From Streptomyces griseoluteus (GTDB taxonomy: Bacteria; Actinomycetota; Actinomycetes; Streptomycetales; Streptomycetaceae): a stretch of DNA of 8,675 nucleotides. The stretch lies in assembly GCA_000717735.1 (NCBI GenBank), contig JOBE01000110.1, positions 1 to 8,675 on the forward strand, written 5' to 3'. A program made the translations under genes and the position numbers. The notes beneath the pieces are model-generated. The model worked only from the letters and a program-made list of their open reading frames with translations, was not told the origin of the DNA and made no database searches. Numbering within the stretch: the stretch's first letter is position 1; each line of letters opens with the position of its first letter. This document shows positions 1 to 6,181 of this stretch, piece by piece.

Positions 1-7
1 ACGATCT

Positions 8-124
8 TCACACCAGACAGGCCCAGACGACCAGCACCAGTACGACATCACCCATCCACGCCACCCCCGTGACCTGCACGTTCAGGATGAACACAACTCC
101 CACTGCGTGGCCGAAGCCCGCCAA
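8..124 (-). CDS. possible small hydrophobic peptide downstream of the GNAT gene
   Basis: Directly after the TGA of the GNAT gene the same reading frame reopens and can be read from a TTG at 124 (or a GTG at 103) to a TGA at 8-10, giving about 38 residues. The product is very hydrophobic, with a run rich in Val, Leu and Trp at the C-terminus that could span a membrane once and a weaker hydrophobic stretch before it. Third positions are mostly G or C. I see no Shine-Dalgarno sequence before either start, so it may be untranslated, a remnant of another gene, or a readthrough tail of the GNAT. I recognise no family. Low confidence. Confidence 0.2.
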   Translation of the reverse strand: MAGFGHAVGVVFILNVQVTGVAWMGDVVLVLVVWACLV

Positions 125-133
125 CGGAAGGAT

Positions 134-787
134 TCATCGGCCGGACGTCACATACACGGACTGTGCCGGTGCGCCCGAAGCGCCGGCAGGGGAAGGGAAA
201 GCAGCACCGCGGAGGATGGCCAGTTCGGCGGGGGTGGCCCGCCGGATCCATGCGGGCGCGAGCGCCGCGTAGGTGGTGACGTCGTGCCACCGGCCCTGGG
301 TGTGGAACAGCTCCCGCAGCGTGGCCTCGGGCTGCAGCCCGGCCGCGAGCATCACCTCGCGCATCCGGGTGTGGTCCGCGCGGTGCCCGGCCCAGATGCG
401 GTGCAGCCCCAAGTGTCCGAATCCATAGGCCATCAGGAGGCGCCCCGCTTCGTGTCCGTGGCCCCGCACAGGTGCGTCGGGGAGCAGGACCAGGCTGGTG
501 AGCATGGCGTTGCGCCCGTAATCCTCGACGAGCAGGCCCATGGTGCCGACCATGACGTCCTGGCCGGGTGGACAGACGGCCAGGGTGTGCTTGCGCCGCG
601 GATGGGTGTAGGGCTGGGCGAGGTGCTGGGCGAACGCGTCCTGGGCCTGACAGGCATCCATCCGGTCGACACCGAGGTAGCGGGTGAGCACAGGGTGGGT
701 GTGGATGCGTTCGAAGGGAGCCAGGTCGGTGGCTCGCAGCTCGCGCAACCACAGGTGCTCACCGTGGAGTTCGGGCAGGTGGTTCAC
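134..787 (-). CDS. GNAT family N-acetyltransferase (RimJ/RimL type)
   Basis: This 217-residue protein has the layout of RimJ/RimL-like GNAT enzymes, which move an acetyl group from acetyl-CoA to an amine, often a protein N-terminus. The N-terminal strand (LWLRELRATDLAPFERI, residues 12-28) is typical. Beta-4 leads into a pyrophosphate-binding loop at RGHGHE (108-113), a slightly unusual form of the usual R-G-x-G-x-G/A motif. It is followed by HRIWAGHRADHTRMREVMLA (129-148) and a late G-x-W-x-D-V-x-x-Y segment (165-173), both standard for the family. The last 40 residues (Ala/Pro rich) are an extension without a clear domain. The start is a GTG at 787 that overlaps the TGA of the upstream E1-like gene by 4 bp, so translation is probably coupled and the two products likely work together. 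The substrate cannot be told from sequence. The family call is secure, the role is not. Confidence 0.92.
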   Translation of the reverse strand: MNHLPELHGEHLWLRELRATDLAPFERIHTHPVLTRYLGVDRMDACQAQDAFAQHLAQPYTHPRRKHTLAVCPPGQDVMVGTMGLLVEDYGRNAMLTSLVLLPDAPVRGHGHEAGRLLMAYGFGHLGLHRIWAGHRADHTRMREVMLAAGLQPEATLRELFHTQGRWHDVTTYAALAPAWIRRATPAELAILRGAAFPSPAGASGAPAQSVYVTSGR

Positions 788-1908
788 CGGGCTGCTCCCA
801 CGGGGACACGCTCGGCGTCGACGGCGCCGATGATCTTTTCGAGGTCCGTGTAGTAGCGGCCCGAGGCCACTGGCGCGCCGAGCAGGATGCGGCGCGCGGT
901 GTCGGTGACCAGGGCGCCGCCCAGCATCACCCCGCTGGCCAGCTGCGGCCAGCTGGACAGGGAGTGACCGATCCGGCCGAGAGCATCCTTCATGGGGGGA
1001 CTGAGCCGGCTCTCGTCGCAGATGCGCAGCAGGTAGGCCAAGGCGTCCGCCGGTGCGAGACGCCGTACATCCTCGGCACTCAGGTCCCCGCCGCGGCCGT
1101 GGAACAGAGGCCGGTCCGGCTCCAGGTCGAAGCGCTCGACGTCCAGCAGTCCCCGGTCGTTGGTGTCCATCAGGACCGGGACACCGTGCCGTCGTGCATG
1201 CTCGCGAGCGGCGGTCTTCACCCAGGGGGTGTCACATTCCTCGATCACGAGGTCGAGCGGACGGTCCGCAGCGCCGAAGAAGGCGTCGATGGTGTCCTCG
1301 GTGAGCCCCTCCTGCCACAGCTCGATGTCGAGGTAGGGGTCGATCTCGTACATTTGCCGTGCGCACAGCACTGTCTTGGGCAGGCCCAAGTCGTGTACGC
1401 CGGCCCGCAACCGGTTGAGGTTGCTGAGTCCGAGAGTGTCGAAGTCGGCCAGGCGAAACGATCCTGCGACACCCTCCATGGCACAGGTGAGCGCCGCACT
1501 GCTGCCCACCGACAGGCCGATCACCCCGATCCGCCGCGCGAGCAGACGCCGCTGCTCAGCAGTGGTGATCTTGTCCCGGTTGCGGTCGGTACGAACCCGC
1601 CGGAACTCCTCACGGGGCAGCACATGTACGAGGCGCCCGGACCACGGGAACCACGCCCATGTTCCGTAACGGCTGAGCTCGGCGCCACCGGTCACCTCTG
1701 CCACGGCCCCCGCCAGTCGACGTCCCGCGAGGGCTTCGTGAGGGCGCTCGCAGCGCACCAGTTCGGCAAGCTGCTCGTCGATACGGTCATGCCGCTCGCG
1801 TACGCGGCCGGAGGCGAGCAGAGCGTCGAGGACGGCCCGGTCGTCCTCCTCGGCGGGACGTAGCAGGGTGGGCCGGACGGAGATCTCCCGTCCCGGGGGC
1901 ATCGGCAT
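784..1908 (-). CDS. ThiF/E1-like adenylyltransferase-fold protein, Rv1355c family, without nitroreductase domain
   Basis: The 374-residue product matches the N-terminal and E1-like portions of Rv1355c-family proteins. The family hallmarks are visible: RHDRIDEQLAELV (39-51), YGTWAWFPWSGRLVHVLP (81-98) and RTDRNRDKIT (106-115), then the Rossmann loop GVIGLSVGSS (128-137), LADFDTLGLSNLNR (153-166, with the acidic and NLNR residues that hold ATP in E1 enzymes), K178, and a second acidic site at EECDTPW (223-229). The paired CXXC zinc motifs of MoeB and ThiF are absent, and no obvious catalytic cysteine stands out, although C225 sits next to the second acidic site. As I recall, Rv1355c itself is near 700 residues with a C-terminal nitroreductase-like domain. 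This one stops after the E1 fold. The frame is open up to 2106, but ATG 1908 (or ATG 1902, two codons later) follows an AGGA and is where family-like sequence begins. It is coupled to the downstream GNAT. Substrate unknown. Confidence 0.9.
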   Translation of the reverse strand: MPMPPGREISVRPTLLRPAEEDDRAVLDALLASGRVRERHDRIDEQLAELVRCERPHEALAGRRLAGAVAEVTGGAELSRYGTWAWFPWSGRLVHVLPREEFRRVRTDRNRDKITTAEQRRLLARRIGVIGLSVGSSAALTCAMEGVAGSFRLADFDTLGLSNLNRLRAGVHDLGLPKTVLCARQMYEIDPYLDIELWQEGLTEDTIDAFFGAADRPLDLVIEECDTPWVKTAAREHARRHGVPVLMDTNDRGLLDVERFDLEPDRPLFHGRGGDLSAEDVRRLAPADALAYLLRICDESRLSPPMKDALGRIGHSLSSWPQLASGVMLGGALVTDTARRILLGAPVASGRYYTDLEKIIGAVDAERVPVGAAR

Positions 1909-2201
1909 GGGGTCCTGCGGGGTACCCGGACTTTCGGGAAGCGAATTGATCACGAGGCCGGAAGCTACCAGTGTGCGATCTTGGAATCCCTCGGCGCGAG
2001 GGCGCGTATGTGGTCGAATTCGTGCGCGGGTCTTCACCACCTCACGCCCCCATGGGCCGACGCGCTCCCGAAGGCGACTTTGGCCAGGTGGCGCAACGCA
2101 TTTCACCCCTCCGCACCAGCGGCGGCGAAAGTCATACCGGGCGCAGCAAACGGGTGACCGTCAAGGAAAGTCATCTCTTCCGATCGCGCCGCGCCCGCGC
2201 C
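1909..2201 (-). other. intergenic region between STAND ATPase and E1-like gene
   Basis: This 293-bp gap separates the stop of the STAND gene from the start of the E1-like gene, both on the minus strand. It holds a short hairpin (CCCTCG-GCG-CGAGGG, 1988-2002) with no T-tract, and a nonamer GAAAGTCAT occurring twice (see the repeat entry). A TTGACG lies between the two copies on the minus strand, but I find no -10 at proper spacing. It probably carries the promoter of the E1-GNAT pair, which I cannot place. Confidence 0.35.
2127..2174. repeat. pair of direct repeats GAAAGTCAT
   Basis: The nonamer GAAAGTCAT occurs at 2127-2135 and 2166-2174, 39 bp apart start to start (close to four helical turns). 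The pair lies just past the stop of the STAND gene and upstream of the E1-like gene, so it could be a regulator binding site. It is short enough to be chance. Confidence 0.3.
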
Positions 2202-4214
2202 CTACAGGGGCGGCTCACCGCCGGCCGCCCAGGCGAGCATCTCGCCGGGGTCGGCATGGGCGGCCTCGCTGCGGTACGACTCGTAGGTGCCCGCACCCAC
2301 CAGCCTGCGCGCAATATCCTCGCCCGCCTCGCGCAGCGGCGCCACGTCCGGAGCTCCACGCTGCGGATGCCCCACCGCATCCCACAGCCGCTGGCCCGCG
2401 CCGGATGCCAGCGCCGCGGAATGGCCGTTCCCGTTGGCGGAGAAGGCCGCAGCCAGCATGTCGAGCCCCAGCGCGATGCCGAAGGTGTCGCCGATCTGCT
2501 GCTTCGCGTGCAGCATCGAACGGGCGTACTCCAGGGACAGTTCACTGTCCCGCGCACGCAGCGCGATCACACACATCTGGTAATCGGCATACGAGCGGAT
2601 CCAGTGCTCACCCATGGCGACACACTCCGCGCGCAGCACCGTGGCCGACTCCCGACTCTCCTCCAACTCCCCGAGCCCGGTGAGGGCGAACAGACGCAGC
2701 ATCCGGCACATCATCACGGCCTGGCGAGCAGACTCGTCGCCCGTGTCCGTGCTGTGTGCGTCCGCGTTCCGCAGTGCGTGTTCCAAAAGCTCCAGGCTCG
2801 CCCGGGGATTGCCCTGCAGAAGGTCGCTCATGGCCTGCAGATAGGCGGCCCGCAGCAGCGCCGTCGCGTCCTCGGTGACACGGGCGTTCTCCAGGCACTG
2901 GCGCGCCAGGTGCGTCCCCGTAGCGTGATTTCCCTGCAGGAGATAGGTCAAGCCGAGCGCCCACACGGCTCGCTGCCGCACCGGTCCCTGGCTGTCGCAG
3001 GCCTTCAGCGTGCGCGAAAGATAGAGCTGCGCGGTGTGCGCATGTCCGCAGCAAGTCCAGTAGAAGCCCGTCAACGTGGCCAGCTCGAGCGCCGCATCGA
3101 CGTCGTGGGCGATCAAGTGGTCCAGGGCCGCACACAGATCGGGATGCGCCTCCTTGATGGTGCGATACCAGCCGGTCTGCTCGGCGCTCGTCCAGGTGGC
3201 GTCCGCCTGCTGCGCCTGCGTCAGGAAGTACGACGCGTGCCTGCTCGCCATCGCGTCCAGCTCACCGAGCTCGGCGAGCCACAGGCGCCCGTATTCACGC
3301 ACCGTGTCGAGCAACAGACAGCGCCCGTGACGACGGGTCACGACGGACTTGTCCACCAGCCCGGCCAGAGCGTGGCCCACGTCGAGGGCGGAGAGCGGCC
3401 CACCGGAACACAAGGCCACTGCCACGGTCTCGTCGAAGTGCCCGTGGACAATGGACAACCGGGCCCACAACAGGCGCTCCGCAGGCGTGCACAGTTCATG
3501 GCTCCAGCCCAGGGCGGTCCGCAGCACGTCGTGCCGGCGGGGCGCCAGTGGACGCACCTCATCCTCCCCCCGGCTCAACTCGTGCCGCGGGCGCCGCAGA
3601 AGATCCTCGATGCTGCAGTGCCGCAGCGCCCCCGCAGCCAACTCCAGCGCCAACGGAAGTCCGTCGAGGTAGGCACACAGCTCGGTGACCTGGTTCAGAT
3701 CCCCGGGCTCGGGCACGTGCCCCGATTCCGTGGCACGCTGCAGAAACAACTCGGCGGCATCCGTGGCACACGGCAGCGGCTGGACAACGGCAACGAACTC
3801 CCCGTCCAGATGGAACAGTTCGCGGCTGGTGGCCACGATCCTCAGATGCGGACACTTCTCGAGCAGCACCTGCACCAGGCTCCGGCACGCGGTCAGCACA
3901 TGCTCACAGGAATCAAGCACCAGCAGCAGCTCGCGATCGCCGATCCAATCGCAGATTACGTCCACAGGCATCCTCGGCGTGTGATCGGACAGACCGCACG
4001 CATCAGCCACGAGCGCCGCGAGCAACCCCTCATCGCGCAACTGCCACAGATCCGCCCAGCAGGAATCTTCCGCAGCGGCCACCAGACCGAGGTCCACCAC
4101 CTGCCGCGCAAGCCGCGTCTTGCCGACGCCCGCGACACCGGTCAAGGTCACCAGCCGGTGGACCTTCAACGCGTCGTTCAGTTCAGCCAGTTCATGCTCG
4201 CGTCCTACGAACAC
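2202..4214 (-). CDS. STAND/NB-ARC-type ATPase with TPR-like repeats, LuxR/AfsR relative lacking HTH
   Basis: This 670-residue protein begins with FVGREHELAEL, the usual entry into the ATPase of LuxR- and AfsR-type regulators. It carries Walker A GVAGVGKT (26-33), Walker B LLLVLDSC (96-103), the sensor TSRE (129-132) and the NB-ARC motif GLPLAL (185-190). A winged-helix-like segment follows, then from about residue 375 to 600 several helical pairs resembling TPR repeats (for example LGLTYLLQGNHATGTHLARQ). Such proteins switch on ligand or partner binding through nucleotide exchange. The C-terminus ends where LuxR-type relatives continue into their HTH domain. No HTH is seen at the end, upstream, or in other frames just downstream. 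Start: the frame is open to GTG 4289 and ATG 4274 (695 and 690 aa), but neither has a ribosome site, whereas GTG 4214 is preceded by GGGAGG at good spacing. It is codirectional with the E1-GNAT pair. ATPase call firm, biological role unknown. Confidence 0.88.
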   Translation of the reverse strand: MFVGREHELAELNDALKVHRLVTLTGVAGVGKTRLARQVVDLGLVAAAEDSCWADLWQLRDEGLLAALVADACGLSDHTPRMPVDVICDWIGDRELLLVLDSCEHVLTACRSLVQVLLEKCPHLRIVATSRELFHLDGEFVAVVQPLPCATDAAELFLQRATESGHVPEPGDLNQVTELCAYLDGLPLALELAAGALRHCSIEDLLRRPRHELSRGEDEVRPLAPRRHDVLRTALGWSHELCTPAERLLWARLSIVHGHFDETVAVALCSGGPLSALDVGHALAGLVDKSVVTRRHGRCLLLDTVREYGRLWLAELGELDAMASRHASYFLTQAQQADATWTSAEQTGWYRTIKEAHPDLCAALDHLIAHDVDAALELATLTGFYWTCCGHAHTAQLYLSRTLKACDSQGPVRQRAVWALGLTYLLQGNHATGTHLARQCLENARVTEDATALLRAAYLQAMSDLLQGNPRASLELLEHALRNADAHSTDTGDESARQAVMMCRMLRLFALTGLGELEESRESATVLRAECVAMGEHWIRSYADYQMCVIALRARDSELSLEYARSMLHAKQQIGDTFGIALGLDMLAAAFSANGNGHSAALASGAGQRLWDAVGHPQRGAPDVAPLREAGEDIARRLVGAGTYESYRSEAAHADPGEMLAWAAGGEPPL

Positions 4215-4222
4215 GGATCCAT

Positions 4223-4228
4223 CCTCCC
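4223..4228 (-). promoter_or_regulatory. Shine-Dalgarno site supporting GTG 4214 as start of the STAND gene
   Basis: On the minus strand GGGAGG ends 8 nt before GTG 4214. The two upstream candidate starts (4274, 4289) have no comparable purine tract before them, so this site decides the start choice. Confidence 0.55.
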
Positions 4229-4317
4229 CATACCTGTGAACAGGCTTCCGGCCCGGCGCAACGGACTCCTTCATGCCGACGGGCTGCACAGGGACACGTA
4301 TCGCGTGCCGTGCAGCA

Positions 4318-4331
4318 AGGCTCCGGAGCCT
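4318..4331. promoter_or_regulatory. 14-bp perfect palindrome upstream of the STAND gene
   Basis: AGGCTCCGGAGCCT is a perfect palindrome about 100 bp upstream of the preferred STAND start and just before the IS5 remnant. It could be an operator. No promoter elements could be placed around it with confidence, and GC-rich palindromes of this length do arise by chance. Confidence 0.3.
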
Positions 4332-4431
4332 GGGCCGCGCCGAGAACGAAAGCCTGCACGCATCCTGGCAGCCTCGGCCTGATCACGGAATACGAATGGC
4401 AAAGCGCGAACCGGCCCTGACGACGGTGGCT

Positions 4432-4584
4432 CCAGTGGGGGGCTTGACCGAGCTGGCGGCGGCCCATCCGAGCGTGACCAAGGTGTGGGCGGACGGCGGC
4501 TACCAGACCAGCGTCATCCGGTACGGCGCCCGCCTCGGGATCGATGGGGGTGGTGCAGCGACCGAAGGAGAAGGGCGGCCGCGT
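4432..4584 (+). pseudogene. IS5-family transposase remnant (C-terminal fragment, frameshifted)
   Basis: The plus strand encodes LTELAAAHPSVTKVWADGGY followed by QTSVIRYGARLGID, a stretch I recognise from DDE transposases of the IS5 group common in Streptomyces (compare AHPxVTKVWADxGYxTSVxEHGARLGID). At GGGGG (4546-4550) the frame must change by one base, after which VVQRPKEKGG continues the expected family sequence. Homology then stops near 4584, where an IS110 remnant on the opposite strand begins, so the terminal glutamate region (around PRRWVVERT in relatives) is missing. The N-terminal two thirds are also absent upstream of about 4432. It cannot make an active transposase. No terminal inverted repeats or target duplications were found. 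Confidence 0.75.
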
Positions 4585-4885
4585 GGGCGGCGGCGTAGGC
4601 GTCGATGGGGTCCGACTTGCCGACGCGGCGGCGTTCGGCCCGGTCAGGCCGGTTGACGTCGACGACTGGATGCCGCTGTGAACGGGCGGCGCTGGTGAAG
4701 CTGGCTCCGTAGGACGAGGTGCCTTCCACGCCGACCGCGATCATCTGACCGTGCGCGTCCAGGAATGCCAGAGCCGCCGCGTACCCCGCGGCGGCGGTAG
4801 TGAACTCGGCGTCCGCCAGTTGGCCGCCGTTGTCGCTGATATCCGCGACGTGGGTGGTGTCGGCGTACAAGTGAACGTGGTTCTG
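4585..4885 (-). pseudogene. IS110-family transposase remnant (N-terminal fragment)
   Basis: Reading the minus strand from about 4879, the product contains THVADISDNGGQLADAEFTT, VGVEGTSSYGASF, VDVNRPDRAERRRVGKSDP and IDAYAAA, the signature of the N-terminal DEDD (RuvC-like) domain of IS110-family transposases. The expected first acidic segment (GIDTH-like) is degraded to LYADTTH. The frame upstream, which includes MISSYENLARTTF from the minus strand near 4910, does not join in phase, so there is a frameshift or deletion close to 4880. The fragment stops at the junction with the IS5 remnant near 4585, losing the rest of the RuvC-like domain and the whole C-terminal serine-containing transposase domain. 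It is a dead remnant. Which insertion came first cannot be told from the window. Confidence 0.78.
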
Positions 4886-4980
4886 GCAAGATTTTCGTAG
4901 CTGGAGATCATCTCGGTGACGCGGTCGGCCGGTCCTCGTAGCGGGCTGCCGACGGTCACGTATTCCGCACAGGTGGTGCG

Positions 4981-5391
4981 TCAGATGCCCACACAGGTGG
5001 GCACTGCGTCCGCACGCCCGTATCCGAGCACCTGAGCGAGGACTTCGCGGAACTGCCTGATGTCCTCGGCCGGTGCTTCGATGACGGCCTCGATCTCGGG
5101 GTCGGCTAGCCGTAGGTCTGCCAGCGCTTCAGGGTCGAGTGCGATGCGGAGAACGTTGCCCGTCAGGACGGCTTCCCGTACACAGCCGTATGCGGTGCCC
5201 TGTCCGGCTGTGACCAGGCAGTGTGTGTCCATCCCGAGGGCGACCTCCTGGTCATCGGGCTCCTCTTCTCCTGCCATGAACATCATGATGAAACCGCTTC
5301 CATCCTCCCCCTCGGCAAGAGCGGCTTCGGTGAAGTACCCGTCAGGATCGATCTCGGTCTTGGCGGCACGGGCGGTAAATCGGTATGTCAT
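4981..5391 (-). CDS. Imm10-like immunity protein
   Basis: This 136-residue protein resembles the Imm10 family, small cytoplasmic immunity proteins predicted to protect against polymorphic toxins delivered between bacteria. Family-like features are the acidic segment EEEPDDQE (42-49) followed by VALGMDTHCLVT (50-61), a middle GTAYGCVREAVLTGNVLRIALDP (65-87), and the C-terminal helix IRQFREVLAQVLGYGRADAVPT (111-132). There is no signal peptide or membrane segment. The start ATG 5391 has no Shine-Dalgarno sequence upstream, so the message may be leaderless. No partner toxin gene is in the window. Just downstream lie the IS remnants, so a toxin gene could have been lost or this may be a stand-alone spare immunity gene. 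Stand-alone Imm10-like genes also occur in Streptomyces as I recall, so a different role is possible. Confidence 0.75.
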   Translation of the reverse strand: MTYRFTARAAKTEIDPDGYFTEAALAEGEDGSGFIMMFMAGEEEPDDQEVALGMDTHCLVTAGQGTAYGCVREAVLTGNVLRIALDPEALADLRLADPEIEAVIEAPAEDIRQFREVLAQVLGYGRADAVPTCVGI

Positions 5392-5585
5392 GACGGGGTT
5401 CTATCAGTGCGCCCATCCGTGTCGTGAGGCAGGGGCGAGCGTGATGTTCTACCGTCACGCCGAGGTGGTGGCCGAGACCTACGTGAGGAATTACGTGGGC
5501 GCCCCCACGGGCAGCCTGTGGCTGTGCTCTGTCGAACTTGTCAGTCTTTTGACACAGTTGGCCAACGTGCTGGTGGTCTCGGTCG

Positions 5586-5960
5586 ATGCTTACGATGCTG
5601 TCGTGGTGGTCCAAGCCCGCACGAGGTCCGCTGATCCAGCGGAATGGTCCTGTCCACGTCCTCGCCCTGGTGCGCGGACTCGTAGAAGAGGCCACAGATC
5701 CTCCCACGGACCGCTACCGGTACTTCAAGTCTCTATTCGGCACCGGTCTTCACGAAGCGGCCGCCGTCCAATGCGGTCTGGCGGAACATGCCGACGGGGA
5801 CCTGCGCGCCACACCGGCCGGACTTGACCTGTACGAGCGGCATCTGCGTCACCTGCCCGACATGGCTGCCAACTACTGGCACGAGCAGCCACACGTGGCC
5901 GACGCCGTCACAGAGATCAAACGCATCTACGACCGAGCCGGCCAGGCGGCGGGGGACTGA
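5586..5960 (+). CDS. hypothetical protein, possible winged-helix-like fold; 5' end uncertain
   Basis: The 124-residue product is not one I recognise. From about residue 15 it has good coding statistics and a helical pattern: GPVHVLALVRGLVEEATDPP, then TDRYRYFKSLFGTGLHEAAA, VQCGLAEHADGDLRATPAGL, and a charged C-terminal helix ending KRIYDRAGQAAGD. The stretch LRATPAGLDLYERHL looks like the wing and last helix of winged-helix proteins, but the similarity is weak. Neither ATG 5586 nor ATG 5595 has a ribosome site. Upstream, another frame from ATG 5444 (preceded by AGGGG at 5431-5435) shows third-position G/C bias up to about 5630, so the real gene may start at 5444 and change frame by one base near 5625-5640, making a product of about 170 residues. 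A TTGACA at 5549-5554 lacks a matching -10. It is divergent from the Imm10-like gene. Confidence 0.6.
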   Translation: MLTMLSWWSKPARGPLIQRNGPVHVLALVRGLVEEATDPPTDRYRYFKSLFGTGLHEAAAVQCGLAEHADGDLRATPAGLDLYERHLRHLPDMAANYWHEQPHVADAVTEIKRIYDRAGQAAGD

Positions 5961-5995
5961 TAACCGTCTCCTGCCCGGGCGCCCGGGGTGAGGAG

Positions 5996-6181
5996 GTGCA
6001 GCCGCTTGGCCGCCGCCGAGCGCCCTGGAAGCCGTCGGCGGCCGAGCTGGCTTTCGCACGTAACAAGGCCCGCATCGAGAGCGGGGAGGCCTTCCGCTCC
6101 CAGATCGGGCAGCGGCATCGCCGCACCCACTACATTCAGCAGTCATCTGCTTACATTCGGTGCCTTCTGGAGTGTCCGTGA
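5996..6181 (+). CDS. hypothetical basic small protein (61 aa)
   Basis: A GTG at 5996 opens a 61-codon frame encoding a basic, Arg-rich protein with an amphipathic stretch (SAAELAFARNKARIESGEAF, residues 19-38). No family is recognised. The purine-rich GAGGAG lies immediately against the GTG, closer than usual for a ribosome site, so the start is doubtful. Its TGA overlaps the GTG start of the next gene (GTGA, 6178-6181), which argues that it is translated and coupled to that gene. It may be the remaining end of a longer reading frame, since the frame is open upstream to 5828. The neighbour downstream is broken, so this ORF may also belong to a decaying locus. Confidence 0.4.
   Translation: MQPLGRRRAPWKPSAAELAFARNKARIESGEAFRSQIGQRHRRTHYIQQSSAYIRCLLECP

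Noticed and set aside
107..853. A 248-codon plus-strand open frame
   Set aside because: Shadow of the GNAT gene on the other strand, which has the acetyl-CoA-binding motif and a coupled start.
964..1863. A 299-codon plus-strand open frame
   Set aside because: It is antisense to the E1-like gene, whose frame shows the Rossmann loop and NLNR motif. The plus-strand product has no recognisable features.
2141..2166. TTGACG on the minus strand as a -35 element for the E1-like gene
   Set aside because: The nearest -10-like hexamer (TATGAC) is 22 nt away, too far for a standard promoter.
1971..4382. An 803-codon open frame on the plus strand
   Set aside because: It is antisense to the STAND ATPase and rich in Arg, Gln, His and Pro with no motif, as expected for a shadow frame in high-GC DNA. 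The minus strand carries the Walker motifs and TPR-like repeats.
5549..5596. TTGACA with TACGAT as a promoter for the 5586-5960 gene
   Set aside because: The spacing is far more than 17-18 nt, and TACGAT would overlap the start codons.
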